A stretch of 23,030 nucleotides of DNA from Archaeoglobus sp. (GTDB lineage: Archaea; Halobacteriota; Archaeoglobi; Archaeoglobales; Archaeoglobaceae): NCBI GenBank assembly GCA_003978865.1, contig QNXS01000057.1:1-23030 (forward strand). Direction: 5' to 3'. Positions 21,384 through 23,030 of the stretch are shown in pieces. The translations under genes were made by a program, and so were the position numbers. The notes under the pieces were generated by a model, which saw nothing but the letters and a program-made list of their open reading frames with translations, did not search any database and was not told where the DNA came from. How positions within the stretch are numbered: position 1 is the stretch's first letter; each line of letters opens with the position of its first letter.

Positions 21384-21866
21384 ATGGGCAGAGCTTGGAA
21401 GTTTGGTGATGATATCGATACAGATGTCATAATTCAGGGAAAATATCTGGTTATAAACGACGCTGAAGAGTTAGCAAAGCACGTTTTTGAGAACGTTAGG
21501 CCTGAGTTTGCAAGCAGTGTCAGGTCTGGAGACTATATAGTTGCTGGAGAAAATTTCGGATGTGGAAGCAGTAGAGAACATGCTCCCTTAGCCCTGAAGG
21601 CAACTGGAATAAAAGCTGTAATAGCAAAATCTTATGCAAGAATATTCTTCAGAAATGCAATAAATATCGGACTTAGAGTTGTCGAATGCAGAGAAACAGA
21701 CAGAATAGATGATGGAGACAACGTGGATATTGATTACAAAAGGGGTGTGGTGGTTAATAAAACAAAGGGGGAAGAGTACCCAATAAATCCTATACCGGAT
21801 TTCCTCAACAAGATAGTGGAGTATGGAGGATTAGTTGAATTTGGCAGAAGTATGGTATCAAGATAA
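21384..21866 (+). CDS. leuD: 3-isopropylmalate dehydratase small subunit
   Basis: This is the swivelling small subunit of the aconitase-family enzyme that isomerises 2- to 3-isopropylmalate in leucine synthesis; the iron-sulfur large subunit LeuC is not in the window. Family marks are WKFGDDIDTDVIIQGKYL, GENFGCGSSREHAP with the active-site Ser-Arg, and AKSYARIFFRNAINIGL. The length of 160 residues fits archaeal small subunits. The substrate loop reads YLVI (residues 21-24). As I recall, methanogen homoaconitases have YLRT there, so isopropylmalate or a related alkyl substrate (citramalate) is favoured. It stands alone behind its own TATA box and faces nikR tail-to-tail with 2 bp between stops. 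Confidence 0.93.
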   Translation: MGRAWKFGDDIDTDVIIQGKYLVINDAEELAKHVFENVRPEFASSVRSGDYIVAGENFGCGSSREHAPLALKATGIKAVIAKSYARIFFRNAINIGLRVVECRETDRIDDGDNVDIDYKRGVVVNKTKGEEYPINPIPDFLNKIVEYGGLVEFGRSMVSR

Positions 21867-21868
21867 CT

Positions 21869-22282
21869 TTATTCTCTTATAGCAGTTATAAGTTTTACAT
21901 TGTTAACACCTTTTATTGTAGTTATTTTGTCTACGAGCTTCTTTATTCTCTGCATCTCTCCCTTGACTATCACCATTTCTAAGCAGTTATCCCGATCAAG
22001 GTGGATGTGCATTGTTGTTACAACAAGATCAACGGCTTCATGCTGAAGGGAAATTATTGCATCACTTGTACCCCTGTAGTGATGGTTATATAGAATCGTT
22101 ATTACGCCTACTATCTCCCCTTCCTCCTTTTCGAGCCATTTGTACTCTGCTATGTAGTTTCTTATTGCATCTCTTATAGCCTCACTCCGTGAAGAGTAGC
22201 CCCTATTCCTGATTATGCTATCAAACTCATCAAGCAAGTTCTTCGGTAGACTAACTCCAATTCTTGTAACTCCGTTTTCCAT
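21869..22282 (-). CDS. nikR: Nickel-responsive regulator NikR
   Basis: NikR is a ribbon-helix-helix repressor that binds palindromic operators when its C-terminal ACT-like domain holds Ni(II). The N-terminal RHH is VTRIGVSLPKNLLDEFDSII with RSEAIRDAIRNYI. The metal domain has NHHYRG, LQHEAVD, MHIHLDRDNC and CLEMVIVKGE, giving the His/His/His/Cys set of the high-affinity site. I chose the ATG at 22282 (137 residues, normal length). An in-frame TTG at 22303 adds seven residues but lies between the start and the TATA element at 22306-22315, which predicts a leaderless mRNA from 22282. No nickel transporter or hydrogenase gene is in the window, and I found no E. coli-like GTATGA-N16-TCATAC operator. 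Confidence 0.94.
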   Translation of the reverse strand: MENGVTRIGVSLPKNLLDEFDSIIRNRGYSSRSEAIRDAIRNYIAEYKWLEKEEGEIVGVITILYNHHYRGTSDAIISLQHEAVDLVVTTMHIHLDRDNCLEMVIVKGEMQRIKKLVDKITTIKGVNNVKLITAIRE

Positions 22283-22305
22283 ATTCTGTGTTTTTATTTT
22301 CAAGC

Positions 22306-22315
22306 AAATAAAAGC
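22306..22315 (-). promoter_or_regulatory. TATA box of nikR
   Basis: The minus strand reads GCTTTTATTT about 26-28 bp ahead of the ATG at 22282. The first part of an alternative upstream TTG start would lie between this box and the transcript start, which argues against it. Confidence 0.45.
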
Positions 22316-22352
22316 GTTTTTATTTCACTACAGGTACTTCTGCTTGTCAGTT

Positions 22353-22391
22353 ATAAATAATTTATCAAGTTATTTCGCTAATTTTTTATAA
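22353..22391 (+). promoter_or_regulatory. Promoter region of the Lrp/AsnC gene with palindrome
   Basis: A TATA-like TTTTTTATAAG (about 22382-22392) predicts transcription near 22412, just ahead of the ribosome-binding site GGGGAT. Upstream, ATAAAT-A-ATTTAT (22353-22365) is a perfect palindrome that could be an autoregulatory Lrp site, though it is pure A+T. Confidence 0.35.
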
Positions 22392-22422
22392 GTTGTGTAA
22401 CCAGCTTTTCTGCGGGGATACT

Positions 22423-22995
22423 ATGGTGGGAATGTTTGAACTTGATGAAAAAGATAAGCTAATTTTAGAAGTGCTTGAAAAAAACCCCGAAATGTCTCAG
22501 AATGAGATAGCAAAAATAGTGGGGTTGTCACAGCCATCTGTTGGTGCAAGAATAAAGAAGATGAAGGAGCTTGGAATAATCAATCACGCATACGGAATAA
22601 ATATAAAGAGTCCCGGATTGTATATTTTAAAAGTTGATATAAAGTGCAGACAACCAAGAGAACTTTTAAAACTCTTTGACGGTTGCCCATTCTTCTTAAA
22701 TGGATTTATAGTTGCCGGGAACAGAAACCTAACAATGTTCTTTATAGGGGAGGATCTTTCAACGCTTGAAGCAATTGTTGACCAGCATATAAGATCAAGT
22801 CCAGACGTTTACGATATAGATGTTGGCATAGTTGTTAGGGCTGAGAGGGATACAATAATTCCCATGAAAATACACATTGAAAGAGCAGACACTCCGCCCT
22901 GTGGATCAAGTTGTGAGGAGTGTGATTACTGGATGAATGAACTCTGTCTGGGATGTCCCGTTACCGGACACTACAGAGGAAAAATATGGAAATAG
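22423..22995 (+). CDS. Lrp/AsnC-family regulator with C-terminal cysteine cluster
   Basis: This is a 190-residue transcription regulator. The N-terminal AsnC winged helix reads LDEKDKLILEVLEKNPEMSQ, followed by EIAKIVGLSQPSVGARIKKM. A RAM-like alpha/beta domain follows (about 65-150), ending VYDIDVGIVVRAERDTI. Instead of stopping at about 150 as usual, the chain continues with five Cys at 160, 164, 167, 175 and 178 (C-x3-C-x2-C-x7-C-x2-C), then PVTGHYRGKIW. Such a set could bind zinc or an iron-sulfur cluster and make the protein a metal or redox sensor; similar tails occur, as I recall, in other archaeal Lrp-like proteins. I chose the ATG at 22423 after GGGGAT; the ATG at 22432 is also possible. 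It is divergent from nikR. Confidence 0.9.
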   Translation: MVGMFELDEKDKLILEVLEKNPEMSQNEIAKIVGLSQPSVGARIKKMKELGIINHAYGINIKSPGLYILKVDIKCRQPRELLKLFDGCPFFLNGFIVAGNRNLTMFFIGEDLSTLEAIVDQHIRSSPDVYDIDVGIVVRAERDTIIPMKIHIERADTPPCGSSCEECDYWMNELCLGCPVTGHYRGKIWK

Positions 22996-23020
22996 GCAAA
23001 TAAGCATAAAATACATTATT

Positions 23021-23030
23021 ATGGAAAAGT
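23021..23030 (+). CDS. Possible start of the next gene, cut by the window edge
   Basis: An ATG at 23021 opens Met-Glu-Lys and runs off the window, 25 bp after the Lrp/AsnC stop. There is no clear ribosome-binding site and the TATA-like bases at 23004-23013 are too close to act as its promoter. Only three codons are visible. Confidence 0.25.

Noticed and set aside
22304..22422. NikR operator in the nikR/Lrp gap
   Set aside because: No GTATGA-N16-TCATAC-like half-sites were found. The only palindrome is pure A+T and matches no NikR site that I know.

Overview
The window is a compact, gene-dense piece of an archaeal chromosome, about 40% G+C by eye. It is most likely from the Archaeoglobales (Archaeoglobus or a close relative). 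The evidence is mixed archaeal and lineage-specific. There are archaeal-only proteins (L10e, prefoldin beta, Pcc1, a Brix/Imp4 protein, a PyrB/PyrI pair, type II 3-dehydroquinate synthase). Promoters are TATA/BRE-type, and many transcripts look leaderless or short-leadered. The tRNA is G+C-rich and lacks an encoded CCA, as expected of a hyperthermophile. From memory, the TyrA-AroQ-PheA triple fusion and the malate dehydrogenase resemble Archaeoglobus fulgidus proteins.

Layout, left to right. 1-429 has no intact gene, only a decayed coding trace and A+T-rich repeats. Next is a leftward hisD-aspS pair, then a rightward PEBP lipoprotein-lhr helicase pair. A leftward block follows: Brix/Imp4-pcc1-prefoldin beta (a piece of the archaeal exosome/translation superoperon), a two-domain universal stress protein, ribosomal protein L10e and a Yip1-type membrane protein. 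Rightward pyrB-pyrI and a tRNA-Ile(GAT) come next. The gap after the tRNA holds a 33-codon gene remnant on the minus strand.

A rightward aromatic amino acid operon occupies 11.7-16.0 kb: ADTH synthase, 3-dehydroquinate synthase II, AroD and the TyrA-AroQ-PheA fusion. It starts with the archaeal aspartate-semialdehyde route into shikimate and ends with the Phe/Tyr branch enzymes. A small Gly/Arg-rich DUF5320-type protein is divergent from a CoA-disulfide reductase/rhodanese-malate dehydrogenase-DUF1152 operon. Leftward gatB, rightward leuD, leftward nikR and a rightward Lrp/AsnC regulator with a cysteine-rich tail close the window.

Functional links. AspRS carries two residues associated with non-discriminating enzymes and gatB lies in the same window, so Asn-tRNA is probably made by the indirect route. 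No phage, transposon, CRISPR or defence system is visible. The most notable non-genic signals are short tandem duplications, often of 9 or 18 bp and each with its own sequence, in many intergenic gaps. Several palindromes also sit next to TATA boxes. One repeat array forms the likely 5' leader of the Brix operon and creates in-frame start-stop codons.
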